Source of the DNA: Streptomyces tibetensis
Lineage (GTDB): Bacteria > Actinomycetota > Actinomycetes > Streptomycetales > Streptomycetaceae
Length of the DNA stretch: 64,000 bases
Direction of reading: 5' to 3'
NCBI RefSeq assembly: GCF_007655005.1
Contig: NZ_SZVW01000025.1
Coordinates: 62,001-126,000, forward strand
A program made the position numbers and the translations under genes. This document shows, piece by piece, positions 8,240 through 16,135 of the stretch (position 1 is the first letter of the stretch; each line of letters begins with the position of its first letter). The notes beneath the pieces are model-generated. The model made no database searches. It was not told the origin of the DNA and was given only the letters and a program-made list of their open reading frames with translations.

Positions 8240-8655
8240 GAGTCCTCCCGGGTGCGCGGAACGCTGTCACCACTGTCGACCGGCGCTCCCTCCGGAACTC
8301 ATCGGCCGGGCGGCCGGCAAATCAGGTGGCCGTTACACCGACCGGAACCGGCATCGCGGTCCTGACGTCCACGCCCGCCGGAAGCGGCATCCGTTCCTTC
8401 CGTATCGACGTCCCGCAGCGCCTGCCGACTGGCTCACGGGCACGGCGGGCTCGTCAGCCAGGGTCTCCTACGAGCGGGCCCACGCCCGGGGCGAGCGGAT
8501 CGCCACCGGAAGAGCCGAGCGGGCGGGCTCTGCCGGTAGCGGATCTGCCGAGGGCAGAGAAACCGTTCGCGGGCATCGCCCGAGGTCAACAGTGGAGTCG
8601 ACGGCACATCCCCGACACGTCAGGCGGCACCTGTCGCCGCACACGAGGAGAACCG
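8240..8655 (+). promoter_or_regulatory. clpP3 upstream region (and divergent VOC promoter)
   Basis: A 416-bp divergent gap with no gene I can support. A strong GAGGAG ribosome-binding site lies at 8645-8650. TCTGCCG is repeated at 8529-8535 and 8544-8550, and GTTCGC at 8565-8570 followed by GGGCATCGCC recalls the half-sites recognised by ClgR/PopR-type activators, though it does not match the published ClgR consensus exactly as I remember it. I infer that the PopR target lies here. Confidence 0.4.
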
Positions 8656-9297
8656 ATGACTCCACTCACGACGCTCGCCCCGCGGGCGGAGGAGGGCGAC
8701 ACCCCTCCGACCCGTTTCGACGACCATCTGGCCGCCCAGCTGCTCGCGCAGCGCATCGTGCTGCTGGGCACCCAGGTCGACGAGGTCTCCGCCAACCGGG
8801 TCTGCTCCCAGCTGCTCATCCTGTCCGCGGAGGACGCCCACACCGACATCAGCCTGTACATCAACAGCCCGGGCGGCGCGGTGCACGCGGGCCTCGCCAT
8901 CTACGACACGATGCGGCTCATCCCGAACGACGTCTCGACGCTGGCCATGGGCTTCGCGGCCAGCATGGGCCAGTTCCTGCTGAGCGTCGGCGCGCCGGGC
9001 AAGCGCTACGCCCTGCCGAACGCGCGGATCATGATGCACCAGCCGTCGGCGGGCATCGGCGGCACCACCGCCGACATCGAGATCCAGGCGGAGAACCTGG
9101 ACTTCACCAAGCGGACCATCGAGCGGATCACCGCCGAACACACCGGCCAGAGCCCGGAGACCATCTCCCGGGACGGCGACCGGGACCGCTGGTTCACGGC
9201 GGAGGAGGCCAGGGAGTACGGCATGGTGGACCGGGTCGTGGAGTCCCTCACGGACGTCCGCCCGGCGGCCACCCGGCGCAGGATGGGGCTGCAGTGA
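8656..9297 (+). CDS. clpP3: ATP-dependent Clp protease proteolytic subunit ClpP3
   Basis: A 213-residue ClpP-type serine peptidase that forms the barrel degraded-protein chamber fed by Clp ATPases in the cytosol. The triad is complete: Ser103 (GFAASMGQ), His128 (MMHQP) and Asp177 (GDRDRWFTAEEA), with the glycine-rich INSPGGAVHAG loop. It overlaps the next clpP by one base (TGATG), so the two subunits are translationally coupled. The downstream XRE regulator on the opposite strand is PopR-like, which is the known setting of the second clpP operon of Streptomyces (clpP3-clpP4), expressed mainly when ClpP1/ClpP2 is lacking. Confidence 0.9.
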   Translation: MTPLTTLAPRAEEGDTPPTRFDDHLAAQLLAQRIVLLGTQVDEVSANRVCSQLLILSAEDAHTDISLYINSPGGAVHAGLAIYDTMRLIPNDVSTLAMGFAASMGQFLLSVGAPGKRYALPNARIMMHQPSAGIGGTTADIEIQAENLDFTKRTIERITAEHTGQSPETISRDGDRDRWFTAEEAREYGMVDRVVESLTDVRPAATRRRMGLQ

Positions 9298-9899
9298 TGG
9301 GTACGTACACGATCCCGAACGTCGTCGAGCGCACTCCGCAGGGCGAGCGGTCCTACGACGTGTTCAGCCGGCTGCTGTCCGAGCGGATCATCTTCCTCGG
9401 CACCGAGATCGACGACGGCGTCGCCAACGTCGTCATCGCCCAGCTCCTCCACCTGGAGTCGTCGTCGCCGGAGAGCGAGATCTCCATCTACCTCAACTCT
9501 CCGGGGGGCTCGTTCACTTCACTCATGGCCATCTACGACACCATGACGTTCGTGCAGGCGCCGATCTCCACGTTCTGCGTCGGGCAGGCGGCCTCCACGG
9601 CGGCCGTGCTGCTGGCCGGCGGGGACCCGGGGCGGCGGTTCGTGCTGGAGCACTCACGGGTGCTGCTCGGCCAGCCGGCCGCCGGGGGGCAGCGCGGCAT
9701 GGTGTCCGATCTGGCGCTCCAGGCCAAGGAGATGGTGCGGATCCGCTCCCAGGTCGAGGAGGTGCTGGCGCGGCACACGCACCACGACGTGGCGACCCTG
9801 CGGGCCGACATGGATCGTGACAAGGTGTTCACCGCCCAGGAGGCGGTGGGCTACGGGCTGGCCGACGAGGTGCTCAGCCGGCGCCTCGCGAGGGTCTGA
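9297..9899 (+). CDS. clpP4: ClpP4-like protease subunit lacking the catalytic histidine
   Basis: A 200-residue ClpP paralogue encoded directly after clpP3. Ser100 (VGQAASTA) and Asp175 (DRDKVFTAQEA) are present, but the position that is His in ClpP3 (MMHQP) is Gly125 here (LLGQP); the codon at 9669-9671 is GGC. The subunit is therefore probably a poor or inactive peptidase that contributes structure, as ClpR-type subunits do, in a mixed ring with ClpP3. That conclusion is inference from the missing residue. Length and the rest of the fold are normal, and the reading frame shows no sign of decay. Confidence 0.88.
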   Translation: MGTYTIPNVVERTPQGERSYDVFSRLLSERIIFLGTEIDDGVANVVIAQLLHLESSSPESEISIYLNSPGGSFTSLMAIYDTMTFVQAPISTFCVGQAASTAAVLLAGGDPGRRFVLEHSRVLLGQPAAGGQRGMVSDLALQAKEMVRIRSQVEEVLARHTHHDVATLRADMDRDKVFTAQEAVGYGLADEVLSRRLARV

Positions 9900-9917
9900 G
9901 GCGCCGGCCGGTACGGC

Positions 9918-10322
9918 TCAGGCGGCCAGGCACATCCCGTTGTGGGACGAGCCGGACACGCCGCGGTGGCCGCCGCCCGCGTAGCGCGAGCTGAGACGCG
10001 TCAGCTCGCCCTGCGCCCTGGTCAGCAGGTCACCGAGGTTCAGCCCGAGGGCGTGGGCGGCGGCCGCGAGGACCTCCGAGGAGGCCTCCTTGCGGCCCCG
10101 CTCCACCTCCGAGAGGTAGGGCATGGAGATGCGCGCCTCGTCGGCGACGTCCTTCAGCGTGCGCTCCTGCGCGAGGCGTTCGCGGCGCAGGACGTCACCC
10201 ACCAGGTCCCGCCACAGCGGTTCCTTGGCCGGGGGCGCCTGGCGCGGTGGCGCGACGACGGGACGCGCGCCGTGCGGGCGCAGCGCGATGACTCGGGCTT
10301 CGTTCGGCAGGTGGTTGTTCAC
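9918..10322 (-). CDS. popR: XRE-family activator PopR of the clpP3-clpP4 operon
   Basis: A 134-residue protein with a central Cro/C1-type helix-turn-helix (about residues 48-100: RTLKDVADEARISMPYLSEV then ERGRKEASS), closely related to ClgR-type Clp regulators. The sequence ends in CLAA. In S. lividans, PopR activates clpP3-clpP4 and is itself degraded by ClpP1/ClpP2 through its terminal alanines, so loss of the main protease switches on the second one. Position next to clpP4, the HTH type and the Ala-Ala end all fit. The GTG start has GGAG four bases upstream. Confidence 0.85.
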   Translation of the reverse strand: MNNHLPNEARVIALRPHGARPVVAPPRQAPPAKEPLWRDLVGDVLRRERLAQERTLKDVADEARISMPYLSEVERGRKEASSEVLAAAAHALGLNLGDLLTRAQGELTRLSSRYAGGGHRGVSGSSHNGMCLAA

Positions 10323-10457
10323 TGCTCCAGCCTAGGAATCCCGGCAGCCGGGGGAAGGGCCCGGCGTTCCGCCCTGGGTGGAATCACCGCGCCCACGGCG
10401 GGGACGAAGGACGGAAGGTTACATTCCGCCCTATTTCGCCCATGGGAAAATCGGGGG

Positions 10458-10482
10458 GCATGGTGCGCGCCGACCCGGGTAC
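10458..10482 (+). promoter_or_regulatory. SigB-type promoter candidate for the sigma factor gene
   Basis: GCAT (10458-10461), 15 bases, GGGTAC (10477-10482) matches the GNNT-N14-16-GGGTAY pattern of the S. coelicolor SigB regulon. It lies 19 bases before the ATG at 10502, leaving a short leader that holds the GGGAG ribosome-binding site. This would make the sigma gene controlled by itself or by a related SigB-family factor. Confidence 0.5.
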
Positions 10483-10501
10483 CCGCAACTCGGGAGTACC
10501 T

Positions 10502-11425
10502 ATGCAGATGTCCGCCGTGACGTTCGTGGGAGAGGTAATGGAGAGCGCCGTGATCCGGTCGAAGGCACAGGTCGCCGAAGAGAACGTCGAGGCCGGCGCG
10601 GGTGACGGAGCACTGCCAGGAGTCGTGGACCCCCGGTCCGTGGCTCCGCGGGACGCCAGGCAGCTGTCCCGCCAGTTCTTCCAGCGCCTGACGGAACTCG
10701 AAGAGGGAACGCACGAGTACCAGTACGCGCGCAACACCCTCATCGAGATGAACATGTCGCTCGTGCGCTTCGCCGCCGGCCGGTTCCGCGGCCGCGGGGA
10801 CGACATGGAGGACATCGTCCAGACCGGCATGATCGGCCTGATCAAGGCCATCGACCGGTTCGAGCTCTCGCGTGAGGTCGAGTTCACCTCCTTCGCGCTG
10901 CCGTACATCGTCGGCGAGATCAAGCGGTTCTTCCGGGACACGACGTGGGCGGTGCACGTGCCCCGGCGGCTGCAGGAGCTGCGCGTCGAGCTGGCCAAGG
11001 CCCGTGAGGAGCTCGCCAGCCGACTGGACCGCGAGCCGACGGTCGCCGAGCTGGCCACGCTGATGAACATCTCCGAGCGTGAGGTCGTGGAGGGGCAGAT
11101 CGCGGCCAACGGGTACAACTCGTCGTCGCTGGACGCCGCACTGACCGGGGACGGCCCGGAGGGCGGCGAGGCGGTCCTGGCCGACTTCATCGGTGTGGAG
11201 GAGGACGGGCTGCGGCTCGTCGAGGACTTCCACTCGCTCGCCCCGCTCATGGCGGAGCTGAGCGAGCGTGACCGGCAGATCATCCACATGCGGTTCGTGG
11301 AGGAGGCCACCCAGGCGGAGATCGGTGAGCAGCTCGGCTGCTCGCAGATGCACGTCTCCCGCCTGATCAAGCGGATCATCACACGGCTGCGCGAGGGCAT
11401 GCTGGGCGAGCTGGGCTGCGCCTGA
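10502..11425 (+). CDS. sigL: SigB/SigF-family RNA polymerase sigma factor, probably SigL
   Basis: A 307-residue stress-type sigma factor. Region 2 is intact (DDMEDIVQTGMIGLIKAIDRFE for core binding and -10 recognition), region 3 follows (EPTVAELATLMNISEREV) and region 4 carries the -35 helix-turn-helix (SERDRQIIHMRF ... CSQMHVSRLIKRI). The family governs osmotic, oxidative and developmental stress genes and is usually held by an RsbW-like kinase; a gene for one lies at 11691-12155. The start at 10502 has GGGAG upstream; ATG 10538 with GGAGAGG is an alternative. The symbol rests on its position beside popR, remembered from S. coelicolor, and is less certain than the family. Confidence 0.82.
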   Translation: MQMSAVTFVGEVMESAVIRSKAQVAEENVEAGAGDGALPGVVDPRSVAPRDARQLSRQFFQRLTELEEGTHEYQYARNTLIEMNMSLVRFAAGRFRGRGDDMEDIVQTGMIGLIKAIDRFELSREVEFTSFALPYIVGEIKRFFRDTTWAVHVPRRLQELRVELAKAREELASRLDREPTVAELATLMNISEREVVEGQIAANGYNSSSLDAALTGDGPEGGEAVLADFIGVEEDGLRLVEDFHSLAPLMAELSERDRQIIHMRFVEEATQAEIGEQLGCSQMHVSRLIKRIITRLREGMLGELGCA

Positions 11426-11443
11426 CAGGGTCCGTCCGACCAG

Positions 11444-11481
11444 CGGGTGCCGTCCCCCATGCGGGAGTGGGGCGGCACCCG
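11444..11481 (+). terminator. Terminator hairpin after the sigma factor gene
   Basis: CGGGTGCCG at 11444-11452 pairs with CGGCACCCG ending at 11481, and the inner C-run pairs with a G-run, giving a long GC-rich stem 19 bases after the sigma-factor stop codon. Confidence 0.65.
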
Positions 11482-11580
11482 TGAGTGCTGTCCGGCTCGT
11501 TCAGGTTTGCCGACGGCCCCTTTCGAGGCGTCCTGCGGACCCCTCGACGCTTCTCGGATTCTCCGACGGCATTTCTCGGT

Positions 11581-11641
11581 GAGGGACAGGGCTACTCGAT
11601 GAGAGAGAGGGTTGCCCGACCAGGGACGGGGCTCCTCGATG
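11581..11641. repeat. Pair of 21-bp imperfect direct repeats, 40 bp apart
   Basis: Two 21-bp segments, 11581-11601 and 11621-11641, match except at three positions; both contain AGGGAC and end in CTCGATG. They lie in the 265-bp gap between the convergent sigma-factor and anti-sigma genes, which also contains related CCGACGGC/TCTCGG segments. The function is unknown; no coding sequence is evident. Confidence 0.5.
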
Positions 11642-11690
11642 GGGTGGAAACGATTCGTTCCGTCCGGGTGCCGCATCTCACCCGGACGGC

Positions 11691-12155
11691 TCACCCGCCG
11701 GTTCCGCCGGAGAGCGGCAGGACGGCACGCACCCGCTTGCCCACCGGCACCCGTTCCACGCTGACCTGCTCCGCGAGCGCGTGGACGATCTCCAGGCCGT
11801 GCCGGCCGATGCGCTCGGGGTTGCGAGGGAAAATGCGGGGCAGTGCGGAGCTGCTGTCGTAGACCGACACGGTCACCGCTGCGTCGGTGCCGTCGAGCTC
11901 CAGGATGTACGGCCCGTTGCTGTGACGGTCGGCGTTGGTGATCAGCTCGCTCACCACCAGCAGTACGGCGCCGTCGACCCGCTCGTCGATACGCGCGCAC
12001 CACTCGGTCCTGAGCTGGTCGAGAAAGAGCGCGGCGAAGGACCGCGCCTCGGCGATGCATCCCTGCTCGCCGGTGTAGTGTGCGGCCCGCCTCAGCGGTT
12101 CCACGGGCACGTCGAAACCAGTCGGTATCACTGCCCCGTCCAGGTGGTCGATCAT
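11691..12155 (-). CDS. RsbW-like ATP-binding protein, candidate anti-sigma factor
   Basis: A 154-residue single-domain HATPase of the RsbW/SpoIIAB type. The N-box (LLVVSELITNADRHS) and the G-box region (IGRHGLEIVHALAEQ) are visible, flanked by an N-terminal dimer-like segment. Proteins of this kind bind SigB-family sigma factors or phosphorylate STAS antagonists. It lies convergent to the SigB-family gene, so a sigma/anti-sigma pair is likely, although Streptomyces has many such ATPases that act on other partners. The ATG at 12155 follows GAAAGAG; a GTG at 12197 has no ribosome-binding site. No STAS antagonist gene is in the window. Confidence 0.75.
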   Translation of the reverse strand: MIDHLDGAVIPTGFDVPVEPLRRAAHYTGEQGCIAEARSFAALFLDQLRTEWCARIDERVDGAVLLVVSELITNADRHSNGPYILELDGTDAAVTVSVYDSSSALPRIFPRNPERIGRHGLEIVHALAEQVSVERVPVGKRVRAVLPLSGGTGG

Positions 12156-12342
12156 TCTTCTCTTTCCGGGAAGCCGGACTGGCCGGACGCTCTGCACCAG
12201 TGCTCATACCCCCGGCCGGGCTTCACAGTCCTGACAGATTCTCCCCCATTCCATGACCCGGGCATTGTCCCCCCTTCGCGGGGCACCCGGAAGGAATCAG
12301 GGCCCGCCGAGGGCGGCCTCGCCGGATCGCCGGAGGTGCGCT

Positions 12343-12483
12343 GTGGCCTGGTGGACATGGCTGGTCGTGGTGATCGCGGCACTCGCCGCCGTCGCGGCGG
12401 TGACGCTCGCCGTGCAGGCGGGGCGGCGGTCGGGAACCGTCATCGCGGTCCGGCATCGGCCCGGCAGGAAGGGACCGCGATGA
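12343..12483 (+). CDS. Small single-span membrane protein, first gene of the PRC-barrel operon
   Basis: A 46-residue peptide with one transmembrane helix (WLVVVIAALAAVAAVTLAVQ) and a basic tail (GRRSG ... RHRPGRKGPR). The GTG start follows GGAGG with good spacing, and the stop overlaps the next gene as ATGA, which supports real translation. It probably sits in the cytoplasmic membrane with a positively charged C-terminus and may anchor or assist the PRC-barrel proteins encoded next. No homologue is recognised. Too short for many gene callers. Confidence 0.65.
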   Translation: MAWWTWLVVVIAALAAVAAVTLAVQAGRRSGTVIAVRHRPGRKGPR

Positions 12484-13064
12484 ACGAGCTGCTGGCTGCA
12501 CGCAGTCTGACCACCCTCCCGGTGGTCACCCTGGGCGGCGACGCCGTCGCCCAGGTCAAGGACACCGTGTTCGACGCCGCCGCCGGTCGCATCACCGGTT
12601 TCACGCTGAGCGGGCGCGGCCTGCTGAGCGGGCCGCTCAAGCAGAGCCTGCCGTGGCCGGGGGTACACGCGCTGGGCCCGCACGCGGTCATGATCCGCGA
12701 CGCCCTGGCACTGCAGGACACCACCGTCGTGGTGGCCCGACGCGAGGCCCATCAGGGCCGGGTGCTGCACGCGAAGGTACTGACCGACGAGGGCGCCGAG
12801 GTGGGCACGGTGCTCGACGTGATCGTCGAGGGAGGCACCAGCGGCCGGGTCGTCGGCTTCCGGATCGCCGCGGCCAAGGCGCTGGTGCAGGGCTCCAGAC
12901 GCCGCCGGCACCGGGTCTACGTGCCGCGCGGCGAAACGCTCGCCGTCTCGGGCCGTGCCCTGGTCATCCCGGCGGGCGCCACCCGTTACGTCGCCGACGA
13001 CCTGTCTGCCTTCGTCGCCCGGGTCGGGGCCTTCCGGGCCGGGCAGGAGGGGTCGGCGCCATGA
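12480..13064 (+). CDS. PRC-barrel protein with two barrels
   Basis: A 194-residue protein made of two PRC-barrel domains (about 1-85 and 90-190), the beta-barrel found in RimM and photosynthetic reaction-centre H chains. Each begins with a turn of the type LTTLPVVTLGGDAVAQVKD or KVLTDEGAEVGTVLDV and contains the GRITGF / GRVVGF hydrophobic strand. PRC proteins usually mediate protein-protein or RNA-protein contacts; no catalytic residues are expected. ATGA overlaps link it to both neighbours, so the three are made together. AGGAAGGG precedes the ATG. The location beside a stress sigma factor suggests a stress or envelope role, which is inference. Confidence 0.78.
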   Translation: MNELLAARSLTTLPVVTLGGDAVAQVKDTVFDAAAGRITGFTLSGRGLLSGPLKQSLPWPGVHALGPHAVMIRDALALQDTTVVVARREAHQGRVLHAKVLTDEGAEVGTVLDVIVEGGTSGRVVGFRIAAAKALVQGSRRRRHRVYVPRGETLAVSGRALVIPAGATRYVADDLSAFVARVGAFRAGQEGSAP

Positions 13065-13477
13065 TGCTGTTCTCCGAGGCGCGGGGCCTGCCGGTGCTGA
13101 CACTGAACGAGGCGGAGGACATCGGCGCGCTGAGGTCGCTGACGGTCGACGCCGTGTCCGGTGTGGTCACGCACGTCCGGGTGCGGGGCCGGCACTCCCG
13201 CAAGGAGACCGTGCTGGCCTGGGGCGCCCTGCACGCCATCGGCCCGGACGCGGTGATGGTCCGCACGACCGCCGAACCGGCCGAGGTGCCGCCGCACCAC
13301 GAGCTGCCGGGCCTCAGGATCCTCACCGAGACGGGCGACACGCTCGGCACGGTCCAGGACGTCGCGTTCGAACCGGAGACGGGCCGCGTCGAGACGGTCG
13401 TCACGGCTCACGGCGACCTGCCGGGCGACCGGCTGCTCGGACTCGGTGACTACGCCCTGGTGGTCCGCGCCGCTTGA
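13061..13477 (+). CDS. PRC-barrel protein, third gene of the operon
   Basis: A 138-residue relative of the preceding protein, with the same two-barrel pattern in a shorter form: MLFSEARGLPVLTLNEAEDI and then ILTETGDTLGTVQDVAF, each followed by the strand that carries VVTHVRV or RVETVVT. It overlaps the previous stop (ATGA at 13061-13064). The two paralogues probably arose by duplication and may form a mixed complex. No enzymatic motif, signal peptide or membrane segment is visible. Confidence 0.76.
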   Translation: MMLFSEARGLPVLTLNEAEDIGALRSLTVDAVSGVVTHVRVRGRHSRKETVLAWGALHAIGPDAVMVRTTAEPAEVPPHHELPGLRILTETGDTLGTVQDVAFEPETGRVETVVTAHGDLPGDRLLGLGDYALVVRAA

Positions 13478-13487
13478 GCCGGCCGGG

Positions 13488-14648
13488 TCAGGAGGCCGGG
13501 GCCTGCTCCGTGGTGCCACCGCCGGTGTCGCTTCCGGTATCGCTCCCGGTGTTGCTGTCGGGCGGCGGCTGCTGGGTGTCGGACGTCGGCGGCTCTTCCG
13601 TCGTCGGCCCCGACGTGTCCGTGTCCGAGGGCGGCGGTTGACTCGTGGGCGGCTTCGACGACGTCGAGTCGGTCGGTGCCGTCGGCGTGGTGACGCTCGC
13701 CGACGGGGACGGCTTGTCGGGTTTCTTCGTCTTGTGGTCCTTCTTGCCCGTGTCGCCCGCTTCGCGCTGGAACCACTCGCCGTCGGGTTCGCACATCACG
13801 AAGACGTCGACCGGCTCCGGCGCGGGCGTCACCGCGACGACGTTCGACGCCTTGTACCCCGGCCACGCGTCGCCGGTCGTCTTCGGCGCGCTCTGCTGCG
13901 CGACCGGCGGGGACAGCGGGTTGCCGCATGCGCAGCGCACCCGGGGCACACCCCGGTCGTCGACGAGGACGGCCGTGCCGGCCTGGAGGACGGCCTGATA
14001 GCTGGTGGGGGCGCCGTTCTTGTAGCCGTGGTTGGTGACGCGGGTGTCCATGCGCAGCTGCACGGGAGTGAGCGAACGCAGGTAGGAGGGGACGTCGGAC
14101 GGCTGGATCCCGGCGACCGAGGCGAAGGCGCGCTGCTTGTCCGGGGCGTCGGCGAAGTACGTGATCTGCTTCTCCACGTCGCAGCTGGCGACGTTGCGCG
14201 TGCCGCCGTAGAGGCCGGGCGCGTCGCCCTCCACGCCGCGGACCGCGTTCTGCGGCGCCGACTCGGTGGCTCCCGAGGGCGTGACCGGCGAGGCGGAGCT
14301 CTTCTCCTCGGCCGTCGACTCGGTGAACTCGTCCGGGCCCGTGTCGGCCGCGGGCTGGAGGAAGACCTCACCGGTGGACGTGCTGGTGCCGCCGTCGGAC
14401 GCACCGGTACCGCCCTTGTCGGGCCGGGAGAGCACCACGGCCAGGACCACGGCGGCCACCACCGCGGTGGCGATGATCGCGACCCGGGGCACGGACCCCC
14501 ACCACGGGCGGCGGGGCTCCGGCTCCTTGCCGCCTCCGCTCGGCGGCTCGGAAGGCGGGCCGCCGCCCGAGGGTGGCTGGGAGGGACCCGACAGCGGGCC
14601 CGAGGGAGGCCCTGTGGGGCGGCCGGACGACGGTGGATCGACGCTCAC
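13488..14648 (-). CDS. Membrane-anchored DUF6777-type protein with disordered ends
   Basis: A 386-residue protein in three parts: a Pro/Gly/Ser-rich cytoplasmic N-terminus (1-45), one transmembrane helix (about 52-74, VPRVAIIATAVVAAVVLAVV), and an extracellular domain (about 95-290) with GLYGGTRNVASCDVEKQ and CACGNPL, followed by a Thr/Ser/Pro/Asp-rich tail (310-386). The middle region corresponds to the actinobacterial DUF6777 family, of unknown function; its few cysteines may form disulfides outside the cell. GTG start with GGGAGAAG upstream. It ends 10 bases from the convergent PRC operon. Confidence 0.72.
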   Translation of the reverse strand: MSVDPPSSGRPTGPPSGPLSGPSQPPSGGGPPSEPPSGGGKEPEPRRPWWGSVPRVAIIATAVVAAVVLAVVLSRPDKGGTGASDGGTSTSTGEVFLQPAADTGPDEFTESTAEEKSSASPVTPSGATESAPQNAVRGVEGDAPGLYGGTRNVASCDVEKQITYFADAPDKQRAFASVAGIQPSDVPSYLRSLTPVQLRMDTRVTNHGYKNGAPTSYQAVLQAGTAVLVDDRGVPRVRCACGNPLSPPVAQQSAPKTTGDAWPGYKASNVVAVTPAPEPVDVFVMCEPDGEWFQREAGDTGKKDHKTKKPDKPSPSASVTTPTAPTDSTSSKPPTSQPPPSDTDTSGPTTEEPPTSDTQQPPPDSNTGSDTGSDTGGGTTEQAPAS

Positions 14649-14827
14649 GAGCTCTTCTCCCGCGTGGGTTGCCTGCGGCCTTCACACACCCCAGGCGATT
14701 CGCCCCGGTGTATGTCGCTTTTTCCACTACGAGTTCATTGTGTGCCCCGGTCCCGTGCGCCCCGCAAGCCGACGCGGACGGACCTCTCCGGCGGGCGCCC
14801 TGCACAGGGGCTGCTTAGCGTGGCAGC

Positions 14828-16126
14828 GTGAGTTCGCGCACTCCCTCCGGCCAGACACGTACCTCCGGCGAGCGGGCCGTCGCCCGCCACGGCTGGGCGC
14901 ATGCCCTCGTCACGGTGCTCGCCGGGCTGCTCGCCATGGCGGTGGTGGCGGCCCTGGGCCTGTGGGCGGCCGGGGCCGGCGATCTCCCGGACGGGTCCTT
15001 CGGCCCCGTCGTAGCGGCCACGATGGTCACCGCGGTCGGCGGCACGGTGAAACTCACCGGAAGCGCCGGCGACCTCGCCTCGACACAGGCGGGTTTGACG
15101 GTGATTCCGCTGTCCGTCACACTCACCGGGGCGCTGGTGCTCGCCTGGGGCTTCCTGCGGCCGTTGCGGCATCGCGCGGTCGCCGGTGCGGCGGAGCTGG
15201 CCGGTTGGGCCGGCCGGGTGGCGGCCCTGTGGCTGATCGCGCTGATCGGCCTGACTCTCGCCGCCCGCCACACCTTCGACATCTCCCTCGGGGACGACAC
15301 GCTCGGTGAACTCGGCGACCTGTTCGGCGCATCGCCGAAGGTCGGCTTCACCACCGATGTCCCGCTGTCCGTGTTCGTCGGCGTGGTGTGGCTGGCCGGC
15401 GTGCTGGTGCTGACGCTGCTGGTGTCCCGCGGGGCGCCGTTGCCCGCGGGGCTGCTGCGCTTTCAGGCGTCGGTGCGGCCGGCCGCGTACGCGATGGTCG
15501 CCTTGCTGCTGGCCTGCGTCGTCATCGGCGTGGTCGCCGCCCTGGTCGTCGCGGCGACCAAGGGGCATGCGCGGGAGACGTTCGCGGTGATCCTGTTGGG
15601 CATCCCCAACCTGGTGTGGCTGGCGCTGACGATCGGGCTCGGCGCCACCTGGAACGGCAGGGTGGAGGGACCGTTCGGGCTGCCCATGCCACATGTGCTC
15701 GACGAGGTGCTGCGCACCCCGGACGTCTCCGAGCTGAACCTGCGGACCCTCGCCGAGCACGACGGCCGGGTGTGGTGGCTGCTGGTCGTCGACGTCGTGC
15801 TGCTGCTGGCCGCCGGGTTCGTGATGGCGGCCCGGTCACCGGCCCGGGTGCGGGCCTGGCAGCACGCGGTGCACATGGCACTCGCACTCGGGCTCACGGT
15901 GTTCACGATCTGCCTCGTGGGGCGGATCTCCGCGCACTTCGGCCTCTCCGTACTGGGCATCGGTGACCTGGGCGGCGGTCTGGGGGGCGAGCTGTTCCTG
16001 AGGCCCAAGCTGTGGGGTGCCGTGGGTCTGGCCGTCCCGTGGGGGCTGGCGGCCGGGTTCGCCGGGGCATTGCTGGCGCGTCGCGTGCGGCGACGGGGCG
16101 AAGTGCGCACCGGCGGCGAGAGCTGA
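14828..16126 (+). CDS. Streptophobe-family multi-pass membrane protein
   Basis: A 432-residue polytopic membrane protein with about 9-10 hydrophobic segments. The first is AHALVTVLAGLLAMAVVAAL, followed by an extracytoplasmic loop with the FGPVVAATMVTAVGGTVKLTG-type sequence seen in the Streptomyces streptophobe family. Function of the family is unknown. A GTG start at 14828 is the first in-frame start before the hydrophobic region. It is convergent with the kinase gene, whose stop lies 9 bases away, and nothing else ties it to the kinase operon. No transporter or enzyme motif is visible. Confidence 0.7.
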   Translation: MSSRTPSGQTRTSGERAVARHGWAHALVTVLAGLLAMAVVAALGLWAAGAGDLPDGSFGPVVAATMVTAVGGTVKLTGSAGDLASTQAGLTVIPLSVTLTGALVLAWGFLRPLRHRAVAGAAELAGWAGRVAALWLIALIGLTLAARHTFDISLGDDTLGELGDLFGASPKVGFTTDVPLSVFVGVVWLAGVLVLTLLVSRGAPLPAGLLRFQASVRPAAYAMVALLLACVVIGVVAALVVAATKGHARETFAVILLGIPNLVWLALTIGLGATWNGRVEGPFGLPMPHVLDEVLRTPDVSELNLRTLAEHDGRVWWLLVVDVVLLLAAGFVMAARSPARVRAWQHAVHMALALGLTVFTICLVGRISAHFGLSVLGIGDLGGGLGGELFLRPKLWGAVGLAVPWGLAAGFAGALLARRVRRRGEVRTGGES

Positions 16127-16135
16127 CGCCGCGAA

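Noticed and set aside
8217..9899. Long plus-strand frame from 8217 into clpP4
   Set aside because: Only the segment from 9297 has ClpP character; the upstream part is out of frame with clpP3 and is a GC-bias shadow.
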